From Actinomycetes bacterium (GTDB lineage: Bacteria > Actinomycetota > Actinomycetes > Actinomycetales > Dermatophilaceae): DNA of 64,000 nt. Positions 42,994 to 53,404 of this stretch are shown here, piece after piece. Numbering within the stretch: the stretch's first letter is position 1; every line of letters begins with the position of its first letter. A model generated the notes under the pieces. The model was not told the origin of the DNA. It saw only the letters and a list, made by a program, of their open reading frames with translations, and did not search any database. The position numbers and the translations under genes were made by a program. Location: contig JAKPEG010000117.1 in assembly GCA_029552065.1 (NCBI GenBank), forward strand, positions 1 to 64,000, written 5' to 3'.

Positions 42994-44598
42994 ATGCCGC
43001 CCAGCAGCGACCCGACCCGACTCACCGAGGCGCCCTTCGCCGGTCCCACCGAGGGCGGCGACCCCGCAGTCGACGACCTCCGCGAACGCTTCGCGGCGGC
43101 ATACCGGGCGAGCGCGGCGCCGCTCACCGCCGGGCTCGGGGCCAAGCTGGCCCAGCAGGGGAAGATGTACGTCCGCGACCGGATCGCGGCGCTCTTCGAC
43201 GAGGGGTCCTTCGTCGAGGACGGGCGCTATGCCAACGCCCTCGCCGGTGACCTGCCCGCGGACGGGGTCGTCACGGGGCGCGGGCTGGTCGACGGCCGGC
43301 CGGCCGTGGTCATCGCAAACGACCCCACCGTGAAGGCGGGGTCGTGGGGTGCTCGGACGGTCGAGAAGATCGTCCGCGCGACCGAACTGGCCCTGCGCGA
43401 GGAACTGCCGGTCTTCTGGTTCGTCGACTCCGCAGGCGCGCGGATCACCGACCAGGTGGAGATGTTCCCCGGACGTCGCGGGGCGGGGCGGATCTTCCAC
43501 AACCAGGTGATGCTCTCGGGCAAGGTGCCGCAGATCTGCTGCCTGTTCGGACCGAGCGCGGCGGGCGGCGCCTACATCCCCAGCTTCTGCGACATCATCG
43601 TCATGGTCGAAGGCAATGCCTCGATGTACCTCGGGAGCCCCCGGATGGCCGAGATGGTCGTGGGGGAGAAGGTCACCCTCGAGGAGATGGGCGGGGCGCG
43701 GATGCACTGCACCGTGTCCGGCGTCGGCGACATCCTCGCCCAGGACGACCTCGAGGCCATCGAGATCGCCACGCACTACTTCTCCTACGTCCCGAGCAAC
43801 TGGCGGGAGAACCCGCCGGTCTACCACCCGGAGGAGCCCACGGCCCCGCTCACGCGGCATACCGTCCCCGAGCGGGAGAGCGAACCGTTCGACATCCACA
43901 CCGTCATCGACGGGCTCGTCGACGACGACTCGTTCTTCGAGATCAAGCCCCTGTTCGCCGCCGAACTCGTCGTCGGCTTCGGCCGGATGAACGGCGAGAC
44001 GGTGGGCATCCTCGCCAACAACTCTGCGGTCAAGGGCGGGGTGTTGTTCACCGACTCGGCCGACAAGGCGGCGCGGTTCATCTGGCTCTGCGACGCCTTC
44101 TCGATCCCGATCGTCTATCTCGCCGACGTGCCCGGCTTCATGATCGGCTCCGAGGTCGAGCGCGGGGGAATCATCCGCCACGGCGCGAAGATGGTGTCGG
44201 CGGTGTCCGAGGCCACCGTGCCGCAGTTCTGCGTCGTCGTCCGCAAGGCCTACGGCGCGGGGCTCTACGCGATGGGCGGGCCGGGTTTCGGGCCGGACGC
44301 GACGCTCGCACTGCCGACCGCCAAGATCGCCGTCATGGGTCCCGAGGCCGCCGTCAACGCGGTCTACGCCAACAAGATCGCCTCGATCGCCGACCCCGAC
44401 GCGCGCGCGGCCTACGTGGCCGAGAGACGGGCCGAATACGAGCAGGACGTCGACCTCGAACGGCTCGCCGCCGACCTCGTCGTCGACCAGGTGCTCGAGG
44501 CCGATGTGCTGCGCGAGGAGCTTCTCCTGCGGCTGCGCTATGCCGCGCGCCGCGACCGGCACTTCAGTGAGCGGCGCCGCTCGGTCCCGCCCGTCTGA
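42994..44598 (+). CDS. acyl-CoA carboxylase carboxyltransferase (beta) subunit
   Basis: FVDSAGARITDQVEMFPGRRGAGRIFHNQVMLSGKVPQICCLFGPSAAGGAYIPSF; GPEAAVNAVYANKI. Confidence 0.95.
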   Translation: MPPSSDPTRLTEAPFAGPTEGGDPAVDDLRERFAAAYRASAAPLTAGLGAKLAQQGKMYVRDRIAALFDEGSFVEDGRYANALAGDLPADGVVTGRGLVDGRPAVVIANDPTVKAGSWGARTVEKIVRATELALREELPVFWFVDSAGARITDQVEMFPGRRGAGRIFHNQVMLSGKVPQICCLFGPSAAGGAYIPSFCDIIVMVEGNASMYLGSPRMAEMVVGEKVTLEEMGGARMHCTVSGVGDILAQDDLEAIEIATHYFSYVPSNWRENPPVYHPEEPTAPLTRHTVPERESEPFDIHTVIDGLVDDDSFFEIKPLFAAELVVGFGRMNGETVGILANNSAVKGGVLFTDSADKAARFIWLCDAFSIPIVYLADVPGFMIGSEVERGGIIRHGAKMVSAVSEATVPQFCVVVRKAYGAGLYAMGGPGFGPDATLALPTAKIAVMGPEAAVNAVYANKIASIADPDARAAYVAERRAEYEQDVDLERLAADLVVDQVLEADVLREELLLRLRYAARRDRHFSERRRSVPPV

Positions 44599-44729
44599 GA
44601 CTTTCGACCCAACGGAGCAGGTGGCCGGGGCACCTTCCGGACACGACTCGACCACCGGCGCCACCCCCCCGTGCGCAGCGTGCGAGCGCCTTGCGAGCCA
44701 TGCGGCATACCGGCCCTAGAGTGACCGCC

Positions 44730-46049
44730 ATGAACGAGCGACGCGGCGAGGCGATCGCGCGCGCGTTCACCGCACCTGCACCGCCCGACGAGCAGGTCGA
44801 CCTGCCCGCGCGGCTCGAAGATCCGGTCGCGGCCCCGTGGTGGCGTCGGTTCGCAGTCTGGTTCCCACTCGCCGTGTATGCCGCCACGCGGCTCGTCGAC
44901 GCCGTCTACTTCGCGGTCATGCAGCGCGCGCAGATCGCCATGTATCCCGGCAACGGTGCCGCCCGGGTCCTCTTCCCCGAACCTGCCGCCCCGGGCTACT
45001 GGCCGGTCATGGCCAACTGGGACGGGCAGTGGTATCACGAGATCGCGAGGTTCGGCTATCCGGACCCGCTCCCGCTGGATCCGGAGACCGGCCGGGTGGC
45101 GCAGAATCCGTGGGCCTTCTACCCGGTCTTCCCCATGACGACCCGCGCCGTCATGTGGCTCACCCACGGCGACTTCTACGTCGTCGGCTCGACCCTGTCC
45201 CTCCTGGTCGGCGCGGTCGCCGTCGTGCTGCTCTTCCGACTGGTCGACCGAGCCGCCGGACGATGGTCGGCGATCGTCGGGACCGTCGCCACCACGACGT
45301 GGGTGGCCGCCCCGGTCCTGCAGACGTGTTACACCGAGTCCTGGGCGCTGCTGGTCATCGTCCTGCTCCTCACCGCGCTGCGGGCACGCCGCTACGGCTG
45401 GGTGGCCGTGCTGCTCGTCGTGCTGGCCCTCACCCGCAACCTCGTGCTCATCGCGGCGCCGGTGCTGCTCGTCCACGGGCTCGTGCGCTGGCTGCGCCGC
45501 GACCGTGACCCCTTTCCGGTCCGGCACCGTGTCGCCGTCCCCGTCCTCGCCGCCTTCGCGGGCGTGCTCACCCTGCTGTGGCCGACGATCTGCCGCCTGG
45601 TCACGGGCGACCAGGACGGCTATGCCAAGACGATGGCGGCCTGGGGGGTCGACGCCTTCGAGATCAAGCTGCACACGTGGATCGACTACGTGCGCTACGA
45701 CTACGGGTATACCGGTTGGGCGGTCTGCGTGCTGGGCCTCGGTTGGTTCGTCCGCTGCATGCTCTCCGAACGCACCGCCCGCTGGGGCCCGGAGCTGTGG
45801 GCGTGGGCCGGCGCCTACCCGGCATACGTCATCCTCGTCACGGGGGTCGGGCCGTCGCGGATCCGCTACGCACTGCTCGCCTGGCCGGTCTTCCTCCTGC
45901 TCGCGTGGATCCTCGACCGGCCTCGGTTGCGCCCTCGTCGAGCGTGGTGGCTCGGGGGTTACGCCCTCGTGCTCGTCTCGCTGCAGGGCTGGTGGGTGTG
46001 GAATTACTGGGTGATCCAGTACCTCGGCCCGGACGTCCAGTTCCCGTGA
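44730..46049 (+). CDS. PIG-V-like mannosyltransferase family membrane protein
   Basis: ANWDGQWYHEIARFGYP; NPWAFYPVFPMTTRAVMWL; CYTESWALLVIVLLL. Confidence 0.75.
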   Translation: MNERRGEAIARAFTAPAPPDEQVDLPARLEDPVAAPWWRRFAVWFPLAVYAATRLVDAVYFAVMQRAQIAMYPGNGAARVLFPEPAAPGYWPVMANWDGQWYHEIARFGYPDPLPLDPETGRVAQNPWAFYPVFPMTTRAVMWLTHGDFYVVGSTLSLLVGAVAVVLLFRLVDRAAGRWSAIVGTVATTTWVAAPVLQTCYTESWALLVIVLLLTALRARRYGWVAVLLVVLALTRNLVLIAAPVLLVHGLVRWLRRDRDPFPVRHRVAVPVLAAFAGVLTLLWPTICRLVTGDQDGYAKTMAAWGVDAFEIKLHTWIDYVRYDYGYTGWAVCVLGLGWFVRCMLSERTARWGPELWAWAGAYPAYVILVTGVGPSRIRYALLAWPVFLLLAWILDRPRLRPRRAWWLGGYALVLVSLQGWWVWNYWVIQYLGPDVQFP

Positions 46050-47968
46050 GCGCCGCGCCCTCGCCGTGGAGGGTGAGAGGATCCCTGGCGGACCGACTCG
46101 AGGTGGTCCTGCCGCTCGTCGCCTACGCGGTCGTCGTCCTCAGCCGTGCGACCACATCGTCCCTCGGCTATCCCACGCTGCGGGAGAACGGCGACTGGCC
46201 CACGGCGTCGATCTGGGGCAAGCCACAGTTCATCCGGATGGACGAATACGCGACCTACACGCCGGTCGAGCTCGGCTACCTTGCCGGTGCGCGCTCGGCG
46301 AGCCCTCTGGGTGAGGCGTCGGATCTGTTCGACCGGCTGCCGCGCTCGCCGTCGACGAGCCTGCTCCTGCTGGACTCCGACCTTCTCCGCCTCGGCGCCT
46401 GGCTCCCGCACGACCTCCTGTTCGCCGCCCATCTCGCGTTGCCCGTCCTGCTCACCCTGTGGTGTCTGCCGCCACTGCTACGGCGGCTGGGTGCCGATCG
46501 ACCGTTCTCCTGGCTGGCGACGGCACTGTGCCTGCTGGCCCCGTCGGCGGCGTGGTGGTCCTTCCTCCCCATCCGCGACGTGGCTGCCGCGGCTTGTGGT
46601 GGGTGGCTGCTGCTCCTCGGCCGAGATCGTTGGTCCGAGGGGGCCAGGTACCGAGCGGTGGGTGCCGGGGTCCTGGGCGGGGTCGTGCTGGCCAACCTGG
46701 CAACCGGCTACCCCATTTGGGGTCTCACGATCGGCCTGCCCGTGACCGCCGCCGTCGTGCTGACGATGGTGGTCGAACGGGAAGGTCGGCGCGCGGGTGT
46801 CCTCGTCCTGGGCATCGGGGCCGTGGCGGGAGCCATGGTCCTGGGGGCCGGCATGCTGTCGGATCTCGACGCCTTCCGGGCGCAGGTCGGGACGGTCTAT
46901 CCGGGTTCGCGACGGAGTTCGGGCGGTGGCCTCGGCGTCTTCCAACTGTTCGGTGCGCCCGGCCTCGTCGCCGCCGTTCCCGGGCCCCCCACTGCCCTCA
47001 ACCAGAGTGAGATCTCCTCGGCCTACACGGTCACCGCGGTCCTGGCCTTCGCGCTGGCACCGTTCGCCTGGCGTCGGATGACTGGGTCGGAGCGTGCGGC
47101 TGGAGGGACACTCCTCGTGGCGACCGGACTCCTGCTCGCCTGGGCGGCGGTCGACTGGGGCCCGTCGGGGACCCTCCTGCCCGTGTTGAATCTCGTCCCG
47201 CCAGCCCGGGCGGCCCAGACCGTCGGATTCGTGTCCACCCTCGCCGTCGGTCTGGTCGCGTCCAAGGCCAGAGGCGTGTCCACCCCCTGGCGGCTGTTCT
47301 CCGCGCTCGCTTGTGCGGCGATCACCGTGTGGGGCGTCGCGGACCTTGGCAACGTCCTCCCGCGTGTCGGCGTGACGGCTGTCCTGACCGCCGGACTGGT
47401 TGTCGGCCTGATTGCTTTCCGATTGTCCTCGGGTCGGGCCGACCCGGTCTCGACGGCAGCGGCGATATCGGGCGCGGCTCTCGTGGTCGTCTTCGTCAAC
47501 CCCGTCCAGTTCGGGCTCGGGGATCTCCGGGAGAGCGCTGCAGCAGGAATGGCCCAGGGCCTCGCGCGCACGCGGGCCACGACGGGTGGTCTCGTCGTGA
47601 GCGACACGCCCTCGTTGGACGCCCTCCTCACCGCGAACGGGGTGCCCCTATTGAGCGGCTTCCAGACCGCGGGACCGTCGCGGGCCGCGTGGGCGCAGTT
47701 GGACCCGGACGGTCGCTATGTCAACGAGTGGAACCGTGGAGTCAGTCGGCTGCAATTCTCGTTCCGGGGCGCCGGCGACACCGTCGTCTCCAGCCCGCTC
47801 CCGGACAGCATCAGGATCCTCACTGATCCGTGCCGACTCGTGTCAAGCGGTCTGGATGTCCGTCAGGCGGTGACCTCGCAGACGCTGACCTCGGCCTGTG
47901 CGACGTTATCCGGTCGTTTCACCTGGGACGGCCGCGTCACCTACGTCTACGACCTGCACCCGGGGTAG
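46046..47968 (+). CDS. large polytopic membrane protein of unknown function
   Basis: GTG start overlapping the previous stop (GTGA); more than 10 hydrophobic segments; RMDEYATYTPVELGYLAG. Confidence 0.78.
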   Translation: MSAAPSPWRVRGSLADRLEVVLPLVAYAVVVLSRATTSSLGYPTLRENGDWPTASIWGKPQFIRMDEYATYTPVELGYLAGARSASPLGEASDLFDRLPRSPSTSLLLLDSDLLRLGAWLPHDLLFAAHLALPVLLTLWCLPPLLRRLGADRPFSWLATALCLLAPSAAWWSFLPIRDVAAAACGGWLLLLGRDRWSEGARYRAVGAGVLGGVVLANLATGYPIWGLTIGLPVTAAVVLTMVVEREGRRAGVLVLGIGAVAGAMVLGAGMLSDLDAFRAQVGTVYPGSRRSSGGGLGVFQLFGAPGLVAAVPGPPTALNQSEISSAYTVTAVLAFALAPFAWRRMTGSERAAGGTLLVATGLLLAWAAVDWGPSGTLLPVLNLVPPARAAQTVGFVSTLAVGLVASKARGVSTPWRLFSALACAAITVWGVADLGNVLPRVGVTAVLTAGLVVGLIAFRLSSGRADPVSTAAAISGAALVVVFVNPVQFGLGDLRESAAAGMAQGLARTRATTGGLVVSDTPSLDALLTANGVPLLSGFQTAGPSRAAWAQLDPDGRYVNEWNRGVSRLQFSFRGAGDTVVSSPLPDSIRILTDPCRLVSSGLDVRQAVTSQTLTSACATLSGRFTWDGRVTYVYDLHPG

Positions 47969-47979
47969 CGCCGATCGAC

Positions 47980-48636
47980 TCAGCGCACGTGCGGGGTCAC
48001 CACGTCGAACCAACCGACTCCCACGTCGGCGAGCAACTCGCGCACGAGTGGGAGGGAGATACCCACGACATTGTGGTGGTCGCCCTCGATGCCGGTGACG
48101 AAGGCCCCGCCCAGCCCGTCGACGGTGAACGCGCCGGCGACCCGCAGCGGCTCCCCGGTGGCGACGTAGGCCTCGATCTCCGCATCGCTCAGGGCCGCGA
48201 AGTGCACGACGGTCGAAGCGGTCGCCCCCACCGAAGCCCGGCTGCCCCCGTGCGCGTCGTCGCGCTCGTCGACCAGCCAGTGGCCGGTGTGCAGGACGCC
48301 CCGCCTGCCGCGCATCGCGCGCCACCGCAGCGTCGCCTCGGGGGCGTCGAGCGGCTTGCCGTGCACCTCGCCGTCGAGTTCGAGCACCGAGTCGCAGCCG
48401 AGCACGAGGTCGCCGACCCGCTCGCCGTAGGCGACCGCCTCGGCCTTGGCACGCGCGAGCAACAGGGCCGTGTCGACGGGCTCGAGCGGGCCGTACCGGT
48501 CGAGGGCCTCGGCGAGGACCCGGTCCTCGTCGACCTCGCTCACGACGACGATGGGCTCCACCCCCGCGTGTTGGAGGGTGTTCAGCCGCGCGGGAGAGGC
48601 CGACGCAAGGACGAGCCGGACGCGCGGGGTGGTCAT
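47980..48636 (-). CDS. maf: Maf-family nucleotide pyrophosphatase
   Basis: LVLASASPARLNTLQHAGVEPIVVVSEVDED; VLGCDSVLELDGEVHGKP; GDHHNVVGISLPLVRELL. Confidence 0.95.
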   Translation of the reverse strand: MTTPRVRLVLASASPARLNTLQHAGVEPIVVVSEVDEDRVLAEALDRYGPLEPVDTALLLARAKAEAVAYGERVGDLVLGCDSVLELDGEVHGKPLDAPEATLRWRAMRGRRGVLHTGHWLVDERDDAHGGSRASVGATASTVVHFAALSDAEIEAYVATGEPLRVAGAFTVDGLGGAFVTGIEGDHHNVVGISLPLVRELLADVGVGWFDVVTPHVR

Positions 48637-48676
48637 CCCGACAGTATGCCGCGCAAGGGCGGCTACGCCGATGGGC

Positions 48677-50617
48677 TCACCCGAGAACCTCGTCGAGGTA
48701 GCACCAGCGCCACGCCTCGCCGGGCTCGAAACTGCGCATGACCGGGTGGTCCGTGGCGTGGAAGTGGGCGGTGGCGTGCCGTCGTGGCGAGCTGTCGCAG
48801 CAGCCGACGGTGCCGCAGGTGAGACACAGCCGAAGGTGGACCCACGAGGTCGTGCCCTCCTCGAGGCATGCCTGGCATCCCTGGGGCGTGCGTGGGGTCA
48901 CCGCGGCGTCGGCCTCGCGCAGGTGCACACAGTCGCCCCGGGAGCGTTCCGGCGCGAGGACCAGCCGTTCGTCGAGGACGGCCTCGCGGTGGGCGAGCGT
49001 CGCGAGCAGGGATTCCTCGAGGTCGAGCATCCCGAGGACTTCGCGGAGCACCTCGCGGTCGACCGCTCCCGCGTCCCGCATCCGCAGCACCTCGGCGCGC
49101 TCGACCTGCAGGACCGAACGACGGATCCGCTTGAAGGTCTCGGCCGGTGTCTCCGCCACCGCCACCACCGTGGGCAACGCCTCCGTGGACAACTTCTCCG
49201 TGGACACCGAGACCTCCGTGGCCACCGCCCCGCGCGGGCGCAACCGCCCCAACTGCTCCCAGAACGCCAATGCCCGACGGTCGGACTGCTCGGACAGAAT
49301 GCGGACGACCTCGTCCGACAGGGACTCCTTCTGGGCGATCCGCTGGAGCTCCGCCTGGCCGGCCTGGACCGCCCGCTGCATGACCCCCGCCGCCTGGAGC
49401 ACGTCCTCACGCGGGTCGGGTCCGTGCAGCTGCAGCCGTCGGGCCAGCCAGGGCAGCGAGAAGCCCTGCAGCACGAGGGTTCCGGCGACGACGACGAGCG
49501 CGAGCAGCACGAGGACCGGGCGCTGTGGGGCGTCCTCGGGCAGGGTGAACGCCGCGGCGAGGGTGACCACCCCGCGCATGCCCGCCCACGACGCGAGGGT
49601 GCCCGCTCGCATCCGGTCAGCCAGCGGGCCGCTGTGCCGCGCGAGGAGCAGCATCCCTAGGATGACGACCGGCCGCACGAGGATCACCGTGGACAGCACG
49701 GCGGCGCCGAGGGCCAGGAGAGCGCCCACGCCCAGGTTGCCGTCGGCGACGGCGGCGAGGATCCCGCGTGCCTGCAGGCCGATGAGGAGGAACACGAGGT
49801 TCTCGAGCAGGAAGGAGACCGAGCGCCAGGTGATCCGCTCGGCCATCCGGGAGACTGCCGACTGCACGACCGGTGAACTGTGCCCGAGGAGCACTCCCGT
49901 GACGACGACCGCGAGCACGCCCGAGCAGTGCAGCGACTCGGCCGGCAGATAGGCCAACCACGGGACGAGGAAGCTGAGCGAGGTGTCCGAGACGCTGTCG
50001 GGCAACAACCGGCGCACCCGCACGACGAGGAGCTTGGTGACGATCCCCACGGCGATCCCGCCGACCGAGGCCCACACGAACTGCCCCGCCACCTCGAGGG
50101 CACCCACCGCCGTCGCGGCGGCGAGCAGCCCCATCCGCACGACGACGAGCGCCGTCGCGTCGTTGAACAAGGACTCGCCCTCGAGGATCGTGACGATCTG
50201 TCGCGGGAGCCCGATCCGACGGGCCACCGCGGTCGCGGCCACCGCATCCGGCGGGGCAACGATGCCGCCGAAGGCCAGGGCAATGGGCAGCGGCACGCCG
50301 AGCAGCCGCCACACGACCAGGCCGACGCAGACCGCCGTCACGAGGACGAGGACGACCGACAGGACGGCGATGTTGCGCTTGTTGGCGCCGAGGTCCACGA
50401 GCGAGGTCTGGATGGCAGCGGCATACAGCAGCGGCGGGAGCAACCCGAGCAGGACGACCTCGCTCGGCACGTGCACCTCGGGCACGCCCGGCAGGTAGCC
50501 GCCCGCGATGCCCACGAGGGTGAGTAACAGCGGCGCGGACCATCCCCGGCGTTCGGCGACGGTCGTCACGGCGAGCACGACGGCCACGAGGCACACCGCG
50601 ACGGCGGCGACGCCCAT
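48677..50617 (-). CDS. Na+/H+ antiporter (CPA1) with C-terminal UBP-type zinc finger
   Basis: FGGIVAPPDAVAATAVARRIGLPRQIVTILEGESLFNDATALV; C-terminal CQACLEEGTTSWVHLRLCLTCGTVGCCDSSPRRHATAHFHATDHPVMRSFEPGEAWRWCYLDEVLG. Confidence 0.93.
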   Translation of the reverse strand: MGVAAVAVCLVAVVLAVTTVAERRGWSAPLLLTLVGIAGGYLPGVPEVHVPSEVVLLGLLPPLLYAAAIQTSLVDLGANKRNIAVLSVVLVLVTAVCVGLVVWRLLGVPLPIALAFGGIVAPPDAVAATAVARRIGLPRQIVTILEGESLFNDATALVVVRMGLLAAATAVGALEVAGQFVWASVGGIAVGIVTKLLVVRVRRLLPDSVSDTSLSFLVPWLAYLPAESLHCSGVLAVVVTGVLLGHSSPVVQSAVSRMAERITWRSVSFLLENLVFLLIGLQARGILAAVADGNLGVGALLALGAAVLSTVILVRPVVILGMLLLARHSGPLADRMRAGTLASWAGMRGVVTLAAAFTLPEDAPQRPVLVLLALVVVAGTLVLQGFSLPWLARRLQLHGPDPREDVLQAAGVMQRAVQAGQAELQRIAQKESLSDEVVRILSEQSDRRALAFWEQLGRLRPRGAVATEVSVSTEKLSTEALPTVVAVAETPAETFKRIRRSVLQVERAEVLRMRDAGAVDREVLREVLGMLDLEESLLATLAHREAVLDERLVLAPERSRGDCVHLREADAAVTPRTPQGCQACLEEGTTSWVHLRLCLTCGTVGCCDSSPRRHATAHFHATDHPVMRSFEPGEAWRWCYLDEVLG

Positions 50618-50621
50618 GGGC

Positions 50622-52334
50622 TCAGAGTTCGTCGAGCACGGCGGCGCGCAGGGTGTCCAGTCCGACGCTGCCGACGTCGAGGGCCTTGCGGTGGAAGGCC
50701 TTGAGGTCGAAGGCGTCGCCCTCCCTCGCACGCATCTCCTCGCGCAGGGCCAGCCACAGCCGCTCGCCGATCTTGTAGCTGGGCGCCTGCCCGGGCCAAC
50801 CGAGGTAGCGGTCCAGCTCGAAGCGCAGCTTGCCCTCGGAGTCGACCGCGTGGGCGCGCAGGAAGGCCCAGGCCTTGTCGTAGTCCCAGGCGCCGCCGCC
50901 GACCTCGGCCGGTGCCTCGAAGCCGCAGTGCACCCCGATGTCCAGGACGACGCGGGCCGCACGCAAGGATTGCATGCCCAGCCAGCCCATCCGGTCTCCC
51001 GGGTCGTCCATGTAGCCCAACTCGGTCATCAGCCGCTCGGCATAGAGCGCCCAGCCCTCGCCGTGGCCCGACGTCCAGCAGGCCAACCGTCGCCAGACGT
51101 TGAGCAACTCCGAGCGGTATGCCGTCTGCGCGACCTGGAGGTGATGGCCAGGGACCCCCTCGTGGTAGACCGTCGACAGCTCGGCCCACGTGTGGAAGGT
51201 CGTCTCGCCTTTGGGCACCGACCACCACATCCGCCCGGGTCGACTGAAATCCTCGGAGGGGCCCGAGTAGTAGATGCCGCCTGTCTGCGTCGGTGCGATG
51301 CAGCACTCGATCCGGCGCACCGGCCCGGGGATGTCGAAGTGGACGTCCGCGAGGTCGGCGATGACCTGGTCGGCCCGGCTCTGCATCCAGTCGCGCAGCG
51401 CCTCGGTGCCCTCGAGGACATATCGGGGGTCCGCGTTGAGCAGGTCGAGTGCCTCGGCGACGCTCGCGCCGGGACGCACCTGGTCGGCGACCTCCTCCAT
51501 CGCGGCGGTGATCCGGGCCAACTCCTGCTGACCCCACGCATAGGTCTCCTCGAGGTCGACCGCGGCGCCCACCCAGTAGCGGGACAGCAGTGCATAGCGC
51601 TCTCGGCCGCACGCGTCCGCCTCCGGTGCGACCGGCAGCAGCTCCCGCTCGAGGAATTCGCGCAACCGGGTGTATGCCGCCACCCCCGCCTGTGCCCCGG
51701 TCGCCAGCCGCTGTGCGACGGACTCGTCGAGGGGGCCGTCCCCGGCCTTCGCGCCCCGGACGAGGGTCGCGAAGTAGCCCTCGGGGCCGATGAGGTCGGC
51801 GCACTGCTGCATGCCCGCGAGGACCTGCCGCCGCGGGGTGACCAGGCCGCGGTCGCGTGCGGAGGCGAGCGACACGGCATACCCCTCGACCGCGGCGGGC
51901 ATCGCCGCCAGCCTGCCGGCGATCGTCGACCACGCGGCGTCGGAGTCCTGCGGCATGAGGTCGAGGATGTCCCGGATGCCCTGCAGTGGCGAGGCGATGT
52001 TGTTGAGTTCCATCTCGTCCAGGCCCGCCTCGTGCATCTGCTCGGCAAGCTCCAGCCGGTCGCGCATCGCCGCGATCGTCACCTTGTCGATGTCGTCGAC
52101 CGGGGTCGCCGCCTCGATCCGGGCGAGGAACTCCCGGCGCAACGCCGATTTGGCCTCCCAGCCGGCGGGGGAGAAGTCGTCGTATTCCTCGTCGTGCCCG
52201 GGCAGCCCGAGGTAGGTGGCGTCCGTCGGGCTCAACTCGACCGAGCGGGCGAAGTAGTCGGTGGCGATCGCGTCGACCGGGGTGGGCTTGCGTGCGGCGC
52301 TCGTGGCGCCCTCGGTGGTCCGATTCGTAGTCAC
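50622..52334 (-). CDS. DUF885-family protein
   Basis: STVYHEGVPGHHLQVAQTAYRSEL; GHGEGWALYAERLMTELGY. Confidence 0.9.
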   Translation of the reverse strand: MTTNRTTEGATSAARKPTPVDAIATDYFARSVELSPTDATYLGLPGHDEEYDDFSPAGWEAKSALRREFLARIEAATPVDDIDKVTIAAMRDRLELAEQMHEAGLDEMELNNIASPLQGIRDILDLMPQDSDAAWSTIAGRLAAMPAAVEGYAVSLASARDRGLVTPRRQVLAGMQQCADLIGPEGYFATLVRGAKAGDGPLDESVAQRLATGAQAGVAAYTRLREFLERELLPVAPEADACGRERYALLSRYWVGAAVDLEETYAWGQQELARITAAMEEVADQVRPGASVAEALDLLNADPRYVLEGTEALRDWMQSRADQVIADLADVHFDIPGPVRRIECCIAPTQTGGIYYSGPSEDFSRPGRMWWSVPKGETTFHTWAELSTVYHEGVPGHHLQVAQTAYRSELLNVWRRLACWTSGHGEGWALYAERLMTELGYMDDPGDRMGWLGMQSLRAARVVLDIGVHCGFEAPAEVGGGAWDYDKAWAFLRAHAVDSEGKLRFELDRYLGWPGQAPSYKIGERLWLALREEMRAREGDAFDLKAFHRKALDVGSVGLDTLRAAVLDEL

Positions 52335-52377
52335 GGCTGGAAACCTACCCGCACCCAGGCCCTCGTAGGCTGGGTTC

Positions 52378-53349
52378 ATGCTCGCCGTGTATGCCGCCCG
52401 CCAGGACCGTGCCCGCCCGCTCACCGGCCTCGAGGTGGGCGACCGACCCGCGCCGGAGGATCGGCCCGGCTGGTCGGTCGTGCGCCTGCGCACCGCCGGG
52501 CTCAACCACCACGACCTGTGGTCGCTCATGGGGGTGGGTCTGCCGGCGGACCGCTTGCCGATGATCCTCGGCTGCGACGGCGCGGGGGTCGACGCGCTGG
52601 GACGGGAGGTCATCGTCCACTCGGTCGTCGCGAGCGAAGGTTGGGCCGGTGACGAGACCCTCGACCCGGCGCGGACCCTGCTGTCCGAGCTGCACCAGGG
52701 GACCCTCGCCGAGCTGGTGACGGTGCCCACCGGGAACCTGGTCCCCAAGCCGTCCGGGATGAGCTGGGAGACCGCGGCTTGTCTCTCCACCGCGTGGCTC
52801 ACGGCATACCGGATGTTGTTCGTCAATGGGGGCTGCACGCCGGGCGCGACCGTCCTCGTCCAAGGCGCCGGGGGCGGGGTGGCGACCGCGCTCGTCCAAC
52901 TCGGGGCAGCTGCGGGCTACCGGATGTGGGTGACCTCGCGGGACGAGGCCAAGGGGGCGCACGCCGTGGCGATCGGTGCGGATCGGGCCTTCGGGTCGGG
53001 GGAGCGGCTGCCGGAGAAGGTCGACGCCGTGATGGAGACGGTGGGGGCGGCCACCTGGTCGCACTCGGTCAACTCGCTCAAGCCCGGCGGCTCGATCGTC
53101 ATCTCCGGCGCGACCTCGGGTGACGCGCCGGGCAAGGCCGAGCTCACGAAGATCTTCTTCCGCCAGCTACGGGTGATCGGTTCGACCATGGGCACGCGGG
53201 AGGAACTGGCCCGGCTCGCGCAGTTCGTCCAGCAGCGGGGGATCGAGCCCGCGGTCGACTCGGTGCTGCCGCTTGCACAGGCCCGGGTCGGCTTCGAACG
53301 GATGGCGGCCGGCGACCTGTTCGGCAAGATCCTCTTCGCGGTCTCCTGA
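52378..53349 (+). CDS. zinc-binding dehydrogenase / quinone oxidoreductase family (MDR)
   Basis: RLRTAGLNHHDLWSLMGVG; ILGCDGAGVDALG; VLVQGAGGGVATALVQLGAAAGYRMWVTSR. Confidence 0.93.
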   Translation: MLAVYAARQDRARPLTGLEVGDRPAPEDRPGWSVVRLRTAGLNHHDLWSLMGVGLPADRLPMILGCDGAGVDALGREVIVHSVVASEGWAGDETLDPARTLLSELHQGTLAELVTVPTGNLVPKPSGMSWETAACLSTAWLTAYRMLFVNGGCTPGATVLVQGAGGGVATALVQLGAAAGYRMWVTSRDEAKGAHAVAIGADRAFGSGERLPEKVDAVMETVGAATWSHSVNSLKPGGSIVISGATSGDAPGKAELTKIFFRQLRVIGSTMGTREELARLAQFVQQRGIEPAVDSVLPLAQARVGFERMAAGDLFGKILFAVS

Positions 53350-53404
53350 GACGCCGCGGTCTGCTGGCATCCCGCACCTTGGCGGGGCGGCATAGGCTCC
53401 CGCC

